A stretch of DNA of 64,000 bases, from positions 13,993,399-14,057,398 of the forward strand of contig NC_091228.1 of the NCBI RefSeq assembly GCF_040958095.1, written 5' to 3'. The DNA is from Procambarus clarkii. Its lineage: Eukaryota > Arthropoda > Malacostraca > Decapoda > Cambaridae. The notes beneath the pieces are model-generated. The model made no database searches. It saw only the letters and a program-made list of their open reading frames with translations, and had not been told where the DNA came from. Below are positions 47,309 to 58,635 of the stretch, piece after piece. Position 1 is the stretch's first letter. Each line of letters starts with the position of its first letter. A program made the position numbers and the translations under genes.

Positions 47309-49188
47309 TTAAAGAATATCAGGGTCGGGATCAGGGTCAGCAAAGTCAGGGTTAGAGGGCATGGGTAAACTGAGCAAAGACTGAGGGAAGGAAACGGGAG
47401 AACAGATCAGAGGTGGGCGGGCGGGGTCCGGAGGAGGAGGAAGAGGAGGAGACAACGGAGAGGAGCAGTCAAGGACAGCAGCAGGAAGAGGGGGAGTAGA
47501 AAGAGGGGAGCGCACCCCAGCAAGAGCAGCAACCGAAAGGGAAGCAGGGGCCAAAGAAACCTCCATAGGAGGAACAGGGGGTGCAATCACTGAAACGGGA
47601 GGGGAAGGAGCAACAGAGCCAGAAGTAGGAGCTGAGGAAGAAAGCTGAGCCTTCTTACCCGCCGGGGAGGAGGAAGGAGAGGAGCCAGGCTTACGGTTCT
47701 GACAGACTGGTGTCCCAGCAACTACGTACCGGGCAACGGATTCTAGTGTCTCAACAGAAGCTGAACGAGAGCACACACGACGGCCGTTAGGAGAGCGATG
47801 GACATCCGCCTGCACCGACAGGCGGCGGGGAGAGCCGATAGATGGAGGAAGAGGGGAAGGAGGATCGGAGGGGGACGAGGAAGAAGACACAGGAGACATG
47901 ACAGATCGGGTAGAAAGAAGGGGAACCCCAGACAGAGGACCAGGAGGGGGACCCCTCGGCACAGAACACAAAGGGACAGGAGGGGGCAGTGGGCGTACCA
48001 GGGTCCAAGGCCCGGAAACTTGCGAGTCTGAGGAAAGGGGGGAAGGACGAGGAGAGGAAGAGCGCAAAACGCGAGCATAAGAGATGTTAGTATAAGGCGG
48101 GAGCCGGCGAACCTGGCGCCTCGCCTCAGGAAAAGATAAACGGTCCCGGTGCTTCAGGTTGAGGACGGCTGCCTCAAGCTTGTAATGGACACAGGCACAG
48201 GAGAAGGTAGGATGGGCCTCACCGCAGTGAGCTTGGGGAGAAGTGCACTCCGACTTAGAGTGACCTTCACCTCCACACAAAGGACAGAGTACCAGAGCAG
48301 CGGAGGGCCACCATGCCTAAACCTCTAGCACTGGTTACAAAGTCGAGGGGAAGGAATACACTCTTGGACAGAGCATCTAGCACCAGCAAGAATGACCGAG
48401 GATGGAAGGGTCCTACCTTCAAAGGCGATCTTCAAAACGCGAAGGGGTTGACGGCGACGACCACGAGGGGGACGAGTAAACGAATCAACCTGGAGGACAG
48501 AATGGCCTTGGGCATCAAGGATATGCCGAATATCATCGTGGCAATCCTGCATTTTCCGAACACCGGTTGCAACATGGGGTGGGAGGAGAATAGTGCCAAC
48601 ACTGGCATTCATCTGAACGTTCTTTGAGACCCGAACAGGGATCTCGCCAAGGCAAGATAAGGCAGCCAACCGGGAAGCTGCATCCTGAGAAGGAGCAGCA
48701 ACGACACGTGTACCGAGACGAGTGGGGTTGAAAGTAACATACGCATCCACGTTATCTACAAGATACCGATGGAGGGAGAAATCGTCAGGAGGCGCAGAAT
48801 CAAGAGGGAGGAGATCAAAGTTTTTGGCCCATGAAGCAGGACCAAACAAGGCCTGATACGCATCAGCACGGGAAGGAATCGAGCGAGTGCGGCTGGGGCG
48901 CGAACGGCGTTGAGAACCCCTAGAGGGGTCAAAAGGGGGCTGGAGGCTCGACCCAACCACAGAGGAGGGAGGGGAGCTGGGGGAAGAAGTCAGGACGGTC
49001 AAAGGAGGAGCAAGGTCGGGGCCAAACGCAGCGAGAGCTACAGAGCCTGGTCTTCCAATACAGTCCGACTCGGGGGCTTGGTCGCCCACCCCACGAGCCT
49101 GAGAGGGTACAAGGGAACATTCAGCAACAAACACGAAAAAAAAACTTAAACGCACGAATGTGCCCCCAAACCCACCATGGAGCCACAA
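47309..49188 (-). pseudogene. I-clade LINE ORF1 (gag-like, CCHC zinc knuckle)
   Basis: Two frames with one shift near 48300. The N-terminal part is Pro/Ser-rich, with LFGPASWAKNFDL, then a folded domain (DDFSLHRYLVDNVDAYV...LPPHVATGVRKMQ). The second part opens with CGGEGHSKSECTSPQAHC, a zinc knuckle, then LKHRDRLSFPEARRQVRR and a long Pro/Ser-rich tail. ORF1 proteins of this type bind element RNA. The copy at 56.9-58.6 kb preserves the same knuckle. Confidence 0.85.
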
Positions 49189-49589
49189 TTAGAGGCAAGA
49201 CGCCCAACAAGAAGCGAGCGCTGATCAAGGCGGGGGCACCCCCCCCCCCCCAACCCTAGTGTTGCATTGCGAGTATACGCCCCACAAACACCACCTTAAA
49301 AACCGTCAGTCCGTCGAGATCGGGTTCAGTGACGAAAGGGGGATTGGCAATAAAAGGCTCCCCTCGCTCTCTACGTTGGGTACTACAGTTCTACGAGTGC
49401 AAGTAGATGCCTCCTCAAGCACCCGGGCATCAAAATAGAGGAAGTAAAGGAATAACCAAAACAAGCAAAAGGTCGGCAGGAAACGACAAGCAGATAGGAG
49501 AGGGGGGGGGGGGGGGGAGAGAAAAAAAAAAAAAAAAAAAAAAAAATGAAAAGATATAGTTGTTCAGCACAGAGAGAACAGCAGCAGGA

Positions 49590-50030
49590 ACACTAGGCCA
49601 CAAAAAGGACAGAGGACCGTCCCAAATATCATCACACTCCGGCAGCCGCCCACCAAGGCCCCCCTCACGGCATCAACGAGCTGAACTTTGAGAGGGGGGG
49701 GGGGGGGGGAAGAGATGGTCAAAAGAGTGATCAAAACAGGCTTAAGCCCGTTTTGATCACTCGAGGTGGCCAAAGAGGCCACCTCGTCTCCGGGCACGGT
49801 TCAGTCTAGTTGTGACTACTGCACCTTTTAACCCCTCTGTCTCTGGGGGTTCTCAAGAAAAGTCTTTCACAATTGGTAAAGACAGCAGCATATGGCTGCA
49901 AAAGGACAGGACTGACCCGTGGAGCATCACACTCCAGCAGCCGACCACTATGTCGCCGCCGCCCCCCCCCCCCTCACGGCAACAAAGGGCCAAACAGGGA
50001 GAAGGGGGAAGAGCGTAGAATGTTACAGTG
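49590..50030. repeat. Rearranged LINE 5'-UTR pieces with hairpins
   Basis: Two minus-strand copies of the same 5'-UTR segment (49600-49680 and 49895-49990; AAAAGGACAG...ATCACACTCC.GCAGCCG) flank a plus-strand ORF1 scrap (49780-49860, matching 57588-57670: CACCTCGTC..CGGCACGG). Between them are two hairpins: 49728-49765 (GTGATCAAAAC/GTTTTGATCAC) and 49764-49788 (CGAGGTGGCC/GGCCACCTCG). Long G and C runs are nearby. Confidence 0.7.
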
Positions 50031-50039
50031 AGAAGGCCA

Positions 50040-50620
50040 CCGTCGACATGACAGTCTAACGGTTATGTTAAAATTTCCTCCCACTGCCAGCGACATCACA
50101 GAAGCCCATACTTTACCCAATCACATGCAGGGTGATTGGATGAAGCACATCCATTTACCACCCGACTATTTAGAAAGGAGGTATTGCCTCCTGTGTTACA
50201 TTGCCTAATAGGAGTAAAAATGTGATTACTGCATTTGGGGAAGACAGCCACTTCTTTAAACAGCCTAGTGAGAACAGGTTGTCTTACAGTCTAGTCAGCA
50301 CTAGACTGCCGACCTTTCCAGCGGGTAGATGTCGGCAGCCTACCTTTGTCTATCAAACCAGACTAGAGTTTACAACCTTGAAGGTCTCCACATTGACACT
50401 CTCCCTTTGCCTAACACTCCTGTATACCACACAAAACGTGTTTGTGTAAGATGGTCACTATTGACAAACTTCTTCAGAGAAAGAAAACGACTTTGTGCAT
50501 TTATAGCATTGATATTCCTACACTTAATTTTTATACAGTATGATTTTTATATTAATTAATAGGGTTAGAAGCTCACCACCATTAGTTACAACATTACAAT
50601 AATGAGAACAATTCATAGAG
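50040..50620. other. Intergenic sequence downstream of the lectin gene
   Basis: No gene recognised. Holds a CCAATCACATGCAGGGTGATTGG inverted pair (50119-50141). No canonical AATAAA is obvious for the lectin transcript within the first 100 bases after its stop. Confidence 0.4.
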
Positions 50621-50625
50621 AATAA

Positions 50626-51647
50626 CTATTGAGCGTAGAAGCGTGGAGCCTCACAGATGACGCGCCTCAGGTGGAAACACGAGGAATCGTGCCAAGTGAC
50701 TCCATCGTTATAATGGTTGTTTAACACCGCCAGACAGTCCTCGTTGCCTTCATCGTTGTCTGGTTGTGGCAGTCCTCGCCTGGGGAAGAGTAGTGGTAGT
50801 CAAGGCCATGATCATTACCAGTCAACACCAATAGAGTTGTTTACCATCAACAAACTAGTTCTCACCTGCCAGTGCTAGACCAATTAGAGTAAGGAGAGGA
50901 AGTGCCAGATAACCACGACCAAGACCTCGAGTTACGCTTGTTGCCGCTCGTCCAGATGTCGCTGATGTAGTCTGAAATATAACATTTCATTACGTCCAAG
51001 TAAGTCACGCAAGGCCAAGTTAAACACCAAGACCAGCTTGTCAACTTACGTGCAATCATGAACCTGGAAATTAACTCTTGCTTCCTGTTACTTTCAATAC
51101 TGACGGCCTGGAAGCCGTTGCCAAGGCCAGAGCAGTAATAGGTAGCTTGCTCCCAGGTGTAGAGTCGACCAGAGTCGTGACACCATGAGAAGTGATACGC
51201 TCTGCCATCTTCTACCTCGTCAACCTGACAATTAGGAATATACATTATGTGGAGGCTCATGTTAAGTACCATTTAACCTTAAAACTGCTATATCTAAGGA
51301 TAAAACCTTACCAGGGGTTTAGCAGCATGGTTGCACAGAGATGAAGTTGGGCGGAAGGTAAAGGGAGGTAGTAGTGGAGATACTTTCTGATCCTGAGGAA
51401 TGAAGACCTCAGGCTGGCTTGGTAGTTGTGGCTGAACAAACACCGGTTGTTGGGGTGGTAGTTGTGGGAAGGGTTGATGTGGTTGGATGGGGCTGCCTTC
51501 AGATACGAAGACGTTTCCAGTTGAGGTAACGAATGGCCTGTCAATAGTGACTCCCAAGATGGCGGGAGCAGCGTCGTTCCTAATGAAGTACTGGGCCCAG
51601 GATGGCATCACTGCCGCTGCCATTACCAGAAATATTATGGCAGTCAT
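50626..51647 (-). CDS. Secreted C-type lectin, complete, four coding exons
   Basis: Minus-strand exons 51647-51312, 51224-51050, 50971-50866 and 50779-50626 join with GT/AG sites (GTAAGG, GTAAGT, GTGAGA donors; TGTCAG, TTTCAG, CCCCAG acceptors) into 256 codons with no stop until TAG. Residues 1-18 are a signal peptide (cleavage after PSWA). Residues 50-100 are a Pro/Gln-rich linker. From about 106 there is a long-form C-type lectin domain: C106/C127, WEQATYYC (C143), IWTSGN (176-181), C221, C240, C248. QPD (211-213) is the sugar- and calcium-binding motif linked to galactose-type binding; WHD (235-237) stands where WND is usual, a form known in the arthropod family with FSW...QPDN...CLAVLNN. 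Expected role: extracellular recognition, possibly immune or cuticular. Start chosen at the ATG directly after the CAG acceptor (51650-51648). Confidence 0.92.
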
Positions 51648-51650
51648 CTG

Positions 51651-51829
51651 TAATTCGAGTAACATTCGAATTTTTTTTTAATAAACGCAGTTATAACAAT
51701 AGTAGCTGTGAAGGGGAAGTTCAGTGGGGCCGAGCAGTTTAAAACCGACAACTAACGTTACCTTATGTTAATTTATGATTTCACTTGGGGAAGAAGAAGA
51801 AGTAACATTACAAAAGTTAAAGCAATATA

Positions 51830-51868
<39 letters not shown>

Positions 51869-53862
51869 GTATGCTTCTTTAAATCTAGTCTAAATATATT
51901 AAACTAGTTAAAGATTTGAGCAGTAAAGTTCCATAAAGAAAACATTGCTCGACATAGCTATCTAATGTTCACAGTAATCAATCATGTTTAAGAGATTCAA
52001 CTTTTCCAGCTAGAAGTTTTCATTGACTTTTGCACTATTGTCAGAAATCTATGTTATAGACCTGATCTCTGGCCCAGGAAATTACAAGAGCACGTTCAAA
52101 GCAAAATTTCAGCGCCAATGGGTCTGATCCCATCAGCTTGATCACTAAAATGCATGCAATGAGAATCTAATTAAAAATATTTACCTGCCCCTCTCCCCAG
52201 CCTCTTGTATTTAAGTTAACATGTCTAATGTTAAGCCTTGAATACTATAGGCGAGGTTTGGTTCTCTGTCTGGGTATACGCTTGGTTGGACAAGTTACTG
52301 TACATCATGACGAGTGTCTTGTTAGTTTAATACAATCACGTGCTATTTGCATAAACTTTCGGTAGAGGGCAAAGTTGCCGATCTTTCATAACCCTAGAAA
52401 GCTTCAACGGATATGGAGAGACTAATTCCATGCATATCACTTTCCAGTAAGCACGCTCGTCCATACGTAACAGTGAATCATTGCTGAATTCAGGGTGCCC
52501 ATATCGTTGGGCCCAAGAACATTTGAAGCTTTACGAATCATTTTGAGCGAAGTGAAATGAGTACACTTTCAATCTAAGCTTCATTTCATGGATCAGTTTT
52601 CTGCAATGTCTGTCTTTCAGGTAAGCACAGATATATTTATAAAATGTTTGGGGTGTGCCGGGTGATAAAGCCATGGTTCAGTAGTTTCATGTAATAGTCG
52701 TTACACCATCCTAATCATAACCCCCCCCCCCCAAAAGTAAATTTAAAGCTTTAATATAGCAACTTTCAGAAACTGCGATGATATCCGTTTCATGCAGCAG
52801 GAACCACCAGCAGGTAAATTTTTATTAGTTATGTCCGTACATAAACACTAGTGTAGCGTTTCAAGCACTACAATCTTTAAGACGGACAAGTATTTAATAT
52901 CAAGTCAAAGTTAGACGGATGCAAGAGCGAAATTGTGTATACTTAACATGTATAGCATTAGCAAATACTGTCTACTTGCAGCCACTCTAGATATAAGGGT
53001 AGCCATCTTCATTCTGATAGACAAGAGGATTGGAGGAGGGGGGGGGGGACGAGTTTGACAAGTCATTCTGTAATTTAAATTCAATTTGTTTTAAATTAAG
53101 TAACCGTTTATGCAACTTAAGTGAAATAAGGAGTCATACCTCACAGCGCAGAGGGTATGTTGAATTACAAACTTTCTTGCAACACCCGTCACGTTAACTG
53201 CTCTGCAATTTAGTTAATTTGGAGGGTCCTCAAAAAGATTTAACTGCTCAGGCCAGCACTTGGCATGTAATGAATTTGAGCCAAGCGATTAATTCAGCTT
53301 TAAAGTCATGACCGATTAGATTTTTTCCTGTACAAGGAACAGCATTTTAATAGCAGGTTCCCATGCGACACATTTTACGTACCGCTTACTCAAGCAACTT
53401 AAAGCTTGCTGTGTTGAGAGGGTAAATACCAACTAAAAGTTTAGTTGCCATTCAAGAACCACTTCGATTCAAATAGAGCATTTAGGAATTTTATTACAGT
53501 TATAGAAGAGATTAAAAGATCTTACTCGGATTTTTCACAGACTTAACACTAATGGTAGTTTAAATGAATTTAAGACACGATATTTTAATAGAAAAGAAAT
53601 TAAGTAAGGATATCAAATAGCTAGCGATTGTTTAATTTATAACGGTTTGACTTCTCAGGACGTTACCAGTTTGGTCATGATGGCAATAAAAAATTTGTTT
53701 TTTACATTAACTATTATGGAATACGTTTATCAATACAAAATCTAACATAATACTTGTTATGTTACTTAAAAAAGAATAATCCAAATGAACATAAAACATA
53801 ACTCATACTACAACAAAACTTTACATAATAATACAAACCTTCGCTATAATACAACGTCTTAC
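51651..53862 (-). other. Intron 1 (5' UTR) of the C-type lectin gene
   Basis: AT-rich, no coding frames. Bounded by donor GTAAGA at 53862-53857 and acceptor TTACAG ending at 51648. Holds an A-run at about 51832-51866 and short C or G runs (52720, 53037). No element recognised. Confidence 0.6.
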
Positions 53863-53940
53863 TGTGAAGGTGAGGATGTAACTGACACACCACGTTGCCA
53901 GCTCCCACTTTTATACTCACCACACTGCTTCTCATTGGTT
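53863..53940 (-). promoter_or_regulatory. Core promoter and 5' UTR exon of the C-type lectin gene
   Basis: On the minus strand: CCAAT (about 53938-53934), TATAAAAG (53915-53908), and TCAGTT (53885-53880), which fits the arthropod initiator TCAKTY. The TATA start to initiator A distance is 32 bases, the expected value. A 21-base non-coding exon (53883-53863) follows and ends at a GTAAGA donor. Confidence 0.75.
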
Positions 53941-54029
53941 AATAATGTCTGCTGCAACAGTTCCTTCTTGGCATGTAATTGGCTACTCCTCAACAGGGGT
54001 CCAAAACGATAGTTACTCTTGCTGCTACG

Positions 54030-54110
54030 ACCATAAGATGTAAGTTGTTAGTTGCCGCTGCCAGAAGTGGCCAGTTGCTGCTGCCAGAAGAGGCCATTAA
54101 CAATATCAAC
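54030..54110. repeat. Short direct repeat
   Basis: TTGCCGCTGCCAGAAGTGGCCAG and TTGCTGCTGCCAGAAGAGGCCA lie side by side at about 54053-54097. No further structure. Confidence 0.5.
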
Positions 54111-54379
54111 AATGCAGGCAAGGGCCACTTAACCCCATAACTAACCGAACATTACTTGATCTCCTTCACTGTTATGTAGATTTTGTTTATATATTTATTA
54201 TTTATAATCAATTACCTTATTGTTAATTACAACATAGATATGAAGAAGAGAGGGATGAGAGGAAGACTTGCGCTCTTAAGACAGACAGACACTCACAGAG
54301 TGCTCACTTGGCTCTGGGCGGAGGCGGACGTGTCGCCTGTGAGTTCCTGGTTTACTGACCCGTGGTAGTTCGTGTTCGT

Positions 54380-56375
54380 GAGCAGACCCTTGGGGCCGTG
54401 GCGGCTGGAGGGATGGCAGCCCCCTGGCGGACCCCCTCCCCTCTGTGAAGCGAAAGGGGTACCATTGGCCTAGAATTTACTGGCCCAGCATCTTACCCGG
54501 CAGTTGAAGTGGTCATGTTGCAATATGTTGCGGGTGGATGTGGCATCTGTGTGCGGCGTTCAACTTGTATCCGGGCATCGAGTTGTTGTGAAATTCTGCT
54601 CCACGGCTGTGTATCGTGACTTTGTGGATCGCTATGACAGGAGGATGTTTACTCTGCCTGAGGGTTGTGATTCAGTAGAAGTGTCGGACAGGTGCAGTGA
54701 GACTACCTATGTGGCAGCCCATGGTGCTCCCTTTGAGTTCCCGGACTCCCATCTCCAGCGACACTTTACCCAGTATGGGCGGGTCTTGAGTGTCCCGATG
54801 AGTGCAGTCTCCTTCAGGCAGTGGAAGGGTATCCCGAATTGGACCCGCACTGTGGCGCTGCACTTGAACACCCCATCCCTTCATCTTTCCTACTTCTGGG
54901 CTTCATGGTACACGTATTCTATGGGTGTTAGCCCCAGACTTGTTTCCGGTGCAGACTGTCAGGCGATCAGGCTGCGGGTTGTGATGCAAGCTGGGTCGGG
55001 CCTTCAGGGAGGAGGACTTTTCCCCGTTGGCAGTCCTGGACTTGTCAGGAGGTGTTGCTGTGATGAGTGCTACTTCCCATTCGTCTGTTGACCCATTGCC
55101 GGTCTCTGATGCCAGCCTCGATGTGACTGGGGGTGTATGCATCGGGGTGATAGATAGTGCATCCCCGGCTCCCGCACCTCAGCCACCTTCCTGCCCTGTC
55201 TCATGTCCCGTCTCCAGTCGAGTCTCCAGTTGTGTCTCCTGTGGTGTGTGGTCTCGTGTCCCCGGTCATCCAGCCTGCGCCCCGGCCTGTCCAAGCGATC
55301 GCTGAGAGCGTTGAGTCTATCTCCACCTCGTGGTGAGGCCTGGGACGACGTCCGGGATTTTGGGGACTCCGGAAGCTTGTCTTCTGTGGATGGTGATGTG
55401 GAGGACGATGTTGGAGTGCCTGCTCCTCCTGTGGGCCGTGTTGCAATGGTGATTGGTGGTGGGACTATTACCTAGCCCTGGTTCTGTGTCTTCTCCAGCT
55501 GCCTCTGCTTCTCCGGCTGTTGGTTCCCTGGGTTGGAAGGGTGTGGCAGGAGAGGGTGGGGACTTGGTGCTGGTTCTTAAGAAAGATTCTGTTCTGGCGG
55601 CCCCCGTGTCTCTGGCGTTCATATCTGTAACCTTCCGCGCATCTGCCCTCGATGATGCCGACTGCTGCACAGCTGCCATCTGCTCAGTCGCCTTATGTTA
55701 CTCCGCCCCCCTGTGGTGTCGGCCCCCTGCACCACAGGGGAGTGGTGCAGGGTTGGTTGTGTGCAGGGTGTAGTTGTCTCCCCTGCGACTCTGGCTGCTA
55801 TGTTGCCGCCCTCTGTTCGATCGGCCCCTGTGCTCCAGCCCCTTATGGTTCCACCGTCTGCGCCGACGAGCTCTGTGCGACCTCTTCCCGTCACCTCCGC
55901 TCTCGTGGTGGAAGGCGCCGAGCTGGATGTTCCTGACTTAATGCATCGACCTCGAGGATCACGTAGTCACGTTAACGTGTCTGCAGAATTGTGGGCTTGG
56001 TGGGATACATATACGAAGAAGTACCCGCGGCGTCTATATCATATATATGAGGATGATTAACTGTGTGTGTGATTCTTGTTTTGTGTTCCTTTATTTCTTT
56101 ATTTGTTTTGATGTGCTCTGGGCTACGGGTTATTTTTTGTGTTTCTTGCCTGGTTCTTGTTGGGCTATAGTGCTCTGCTGTTTTTGCTTTTCTGACTGTA
56201 TTTCATTGTAACATATGTTTATGTTACCAATTTGTGTTTTGTACAACTTTTGTCTGTGAATATTCCTGTTGTAACGTTTGTTCCTGTGTTTCTTGCCTTG
56301 ACAATGTGATTGATGATGTTGATGTTTTTCTATTGTTGTATTTGCGTTTTCCCAAATAAAACGAAAAAAAATGTC
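54380..56375 (+). mobile_element. ORF1-only (gag-like) retroelement with poly(A) end
   Basis: A GC-rich 5' leader, a broken gag-like ORF (54504-56060 in at least three frames) and a ~300-base 3' UTR ending AATAAAACGAAAAAAAA at 56354-56370. The N-terminal domain (HGAPFEFPDSHLQRHFTQYGRVL) resembles the RNA-binding region of L1/Tx1-type ORF1 proteins. The C-terminal frame ends LWAWWDTYTKKYPRR...YEDD. There is no endonuclease or RT between the ORF and the poly(A). It may be a non-autonomous ORF1-only derivative or a retrocopy. Confidence 0.55.
54504..55091 (+). pseudogene. Gag-like ORF1, N-terminal part
   Basis: 195 codons open, then the frame passes to others (55027-55305, 55453-55773, 55695-56060), so at least two shifts. 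The likely true C-terminus is the TAA at 56058. The APFEFPDSHLQRHF...VALHLNT segment (residues about 75-125) looks like an RRM-type nucleic-acid-binding fold. I see no CCHC knuckle in frame. Confidence in the family is limited. Confidence 0.5.
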
Positions 56376-56439
56376 TTTGGCCCAAAGGAATGACCTTTCT
56401 GGAACCCAGGTCACAAGTTCACTATTGTAGCTACTATTT

Positions 56440-58635
56440 GTGATAGAACAGACTCATGCGTCTATACTAGCCAGTTTATTAGATATCTACCCCCTCACTG
56501 TCTGGCCCTTTGCCGCTGTGAGGGGGCTTGGTGGGCAGCTGCCAGAGTGTGATGCTCCGTGGGTCAGTCCTCTGTCCTTTTGCAGCCTTATGCTCCTGCT
56601 GCTGCCTTTACCAATTTTGCCAGACCCCTTTTCCTTTTCCTCGTGTTTCATTGTTCTCCTCCCTCTTCTCCTATCAAATTGTCATTTCCTGCTGACCTTT
56701 TGCCTGTTTTGATTATTCTTTCAATATTCTTTTGTTTTGATGCCCGGGTGTTTGAGGAGGCATACTCTTGCACCCGTAGAACTGTAGTACCCAACGTCTC
56801 GAGCGAGGGGACCCTTTTATTGTCAACCCTCCTTTTGTCACTGAACCCGCTCTCGACGAACTCACGGTTCTTAAGGTGGCATTTGTGGGGCGTATACTCA
56901 TGGCGCACCCCTGGGGGGGCCCCGGCAAGATTGGCGGTAGCTTCTTGTTGGGTGTCCTGCCTCTAATTGTGGCTCCATGGTGGGTGTGGTGGGGCACATT
57001 CGTGAATGAAAGCTTTTCCTCATTTACATGACAGATAATGTTTCAATTGTACCTTCTCAGGCTCGTTGGGTGGGCGACCAAGCCCCCGAGTCGGACTGTG
57101 TTGGAAGACCAGGTCCTGTAGCCCCCGTTGCATTGGGCCCCGACGACCTGACTAATTCCCTCAGCTCCCCTCCCTCCTCTGCGGTCAACCCGTTCTCGCA
57201 AATTCGTAAAGTCAATATTGACTTATTAACTACGTGCATAGGTGATATACTAAACATAATAGATACCCCTAAAAAGATTCATAGAAAACACCGACCTTAC
57301 CTAACCTTGTTAGTATCTTAAGATAAGCATCTTATTGCTTCGTAATTACAATTATTCCTTAACCTATACCTATTATAGGTTAGGTAATAATTGTAATTAC
57401 GAAGCAATAAGATGCTTATCTTAAGATACTAACAAGGTTAGGTAAGGTCGGTGTTTTCTATGAATCTTTTTAAGGGTATCTATTATGTTAAGTATGTCAC
57501 CTATGCACATATTTAATAAGTCAATATTGACTTATTAAATTTGCGAGAACGGGTTGCTGCGGTAGGGTCGAGTCCCCAGCCCCAAGTGGTAACCACCTCG
57601 TCCCCTGGCACGGCTTCGTCTCTCATTGTGACTACTGGGCCTTTTATCCCCATCTCTCTCTGGGGGTTCTCAACGCCGTCCCCGCCACGGCGCACTCGCA
57701 CGATCCCTTCCCGTAATAACACTTACAACGCCTTGTTTGGTCCCGCTACGTGGGCTAAATGCTTTGATCTCCACCATCTGGATTCTACTCCTCCTGACGA
57801 TTTCTCCCTCCATAAACACCTTGTTAATTCCGTAGAATCCTCTGTTACTTGTAACTCCACCAGTTACGGTATGCATGTCGTCGCTGCTCCTTCTTAGGAT
57901 GCAGCTACTTGCTTAAGCACTTTGTCCTGTATTGGAGAGATCCTTGTTCTTGTCTCCAAAAACGCTCAGTTAAATGCCAGTGTTGGCAATGTTCTCCTTC
58001 CACACCATGTTGCAACTGGTGTTCGGGATCTCAAAGATTGCCATGAGGATATTAAACATATCCTTTAAGTCCAAGGCCATTCCTCCAGGAGGACACGTTT
58101 ATTCGACCCTTTCGTGTTCGCCGCCGTCAGCCCCTTCGAGTTGTAAAAATCGCCTTTGATAGTAGGTCCCTTCTGCCCTCTATTATTCTTGCTGGTGCCA
58201 GATGCTCCGTTCAGGACTGAATTCCCTCTCCTAAACTTTGCAATAAGTGTTGGAAGTTTGGGCACGGTGTCCACAAATGCACCAATACTGTGTATCTGTG
58301 CCCCATGTGTGGGGACGATAGTCATTCTAAGTCCGAGTGTACTTCTCCCCAGGCTCGCTGCCTCAATTGCGGTGATGCCCACCCTACCTTCTCACGCCCC
58401 ATGTATGCACTAAAACTCGAGGAAGCCGTCCTCAACTTGAAGCACCGTGATCGTCTGTCTTTTCCTGAAGCGAAACGTCAAGTTCGTTGTCTCAGCCCTT
58501 TCGCGGGCGTCTCCAATGCTCGCGTGTTGCGTTCTACCTCTCCTCGTCCTTCCCATCTTCCTCAGTCTCATAACCGTTTCCAGGCCTTAAACCCGACCAC
58601 ACCCACCACCTCCTTGAGGTTACCTTGAGGTTACC
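56440..58635 (+). mobile_element. I-clade LINE, copy 3 (5' UTR plus ORF1, 3'-truncated)
   Basis: 5' UTR 56500-57000 matches the reverse complement of 49690-49200 (CTTGCACCCGTAGAACTGTAGTACCC). ORF1 pieces: 57028-57200 (PSQARWVGDQAPESDC), 57541-57895 (ALFGPATWAKCFDL, DDFSLHKHLVNSV), 58290-58628 with CPMCGDDSHSKSEC and CLNCGDAHPTF knuckles. Interrupted at 57186-57556 by a foldback element. A stop lies near 57896. ORF2 is absent: the copy ends where the GAGGTTACC repeat begins. Confidence 0.85.
57179..57563. mobile_element. 371-bp foldback (MITE-like) element with 7-bp target duplication
   Basis: Element 57186-57556 is an almost complete inverted repeat. Both ends read CAACCCGTTCTCGCAAATT when read inwards. 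Arms of about 165-180 bases are roughly 95% identical (shared AGTCAATATTGACTTATTAA, GATTCATAGAAAACACCG and CTTACCTAACCTTGTTAG stretches). The centre, near 57362-57382, is itself palindromic (ACCTATAATAGGT-like). CTGCGGT flanks both sides (57179-57185 and 57557-57563) and fits a target-site duplication. No coding capacity. Confidence 0.85.

Larger units (their letters stand above)
43510..49700 (-). mobile_element. I-clade LINE, copy 2 (near full length)
   Basis: 5' UTR from about 49700 to 49190 (shared with 56.5-57.0 kb), ORF1 49188-47309, ORF2 47299-43589, 3' end at about 43512. Directly followed on the minus strand by the truncated copy 1, so the two form a head-to-tail pair with no unrelated spacer. 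Copies 1 and 2 are about 90% or more identical by eye in the shared region. Confidence 0.9.

Noticed and set aside
54504-56060. Viral or host gene at 54.5-56.1 kb
   Set aside because: Shifted frames, L1/Tx1-like ORF1 domain and poly(A) end fit a retroelement better.
57300-57480. Telomere-like CCTAACC motifs in the foldback element
   Set aside because: Only isolated matches to the arthropod TTAGG repeat; no tandem run.
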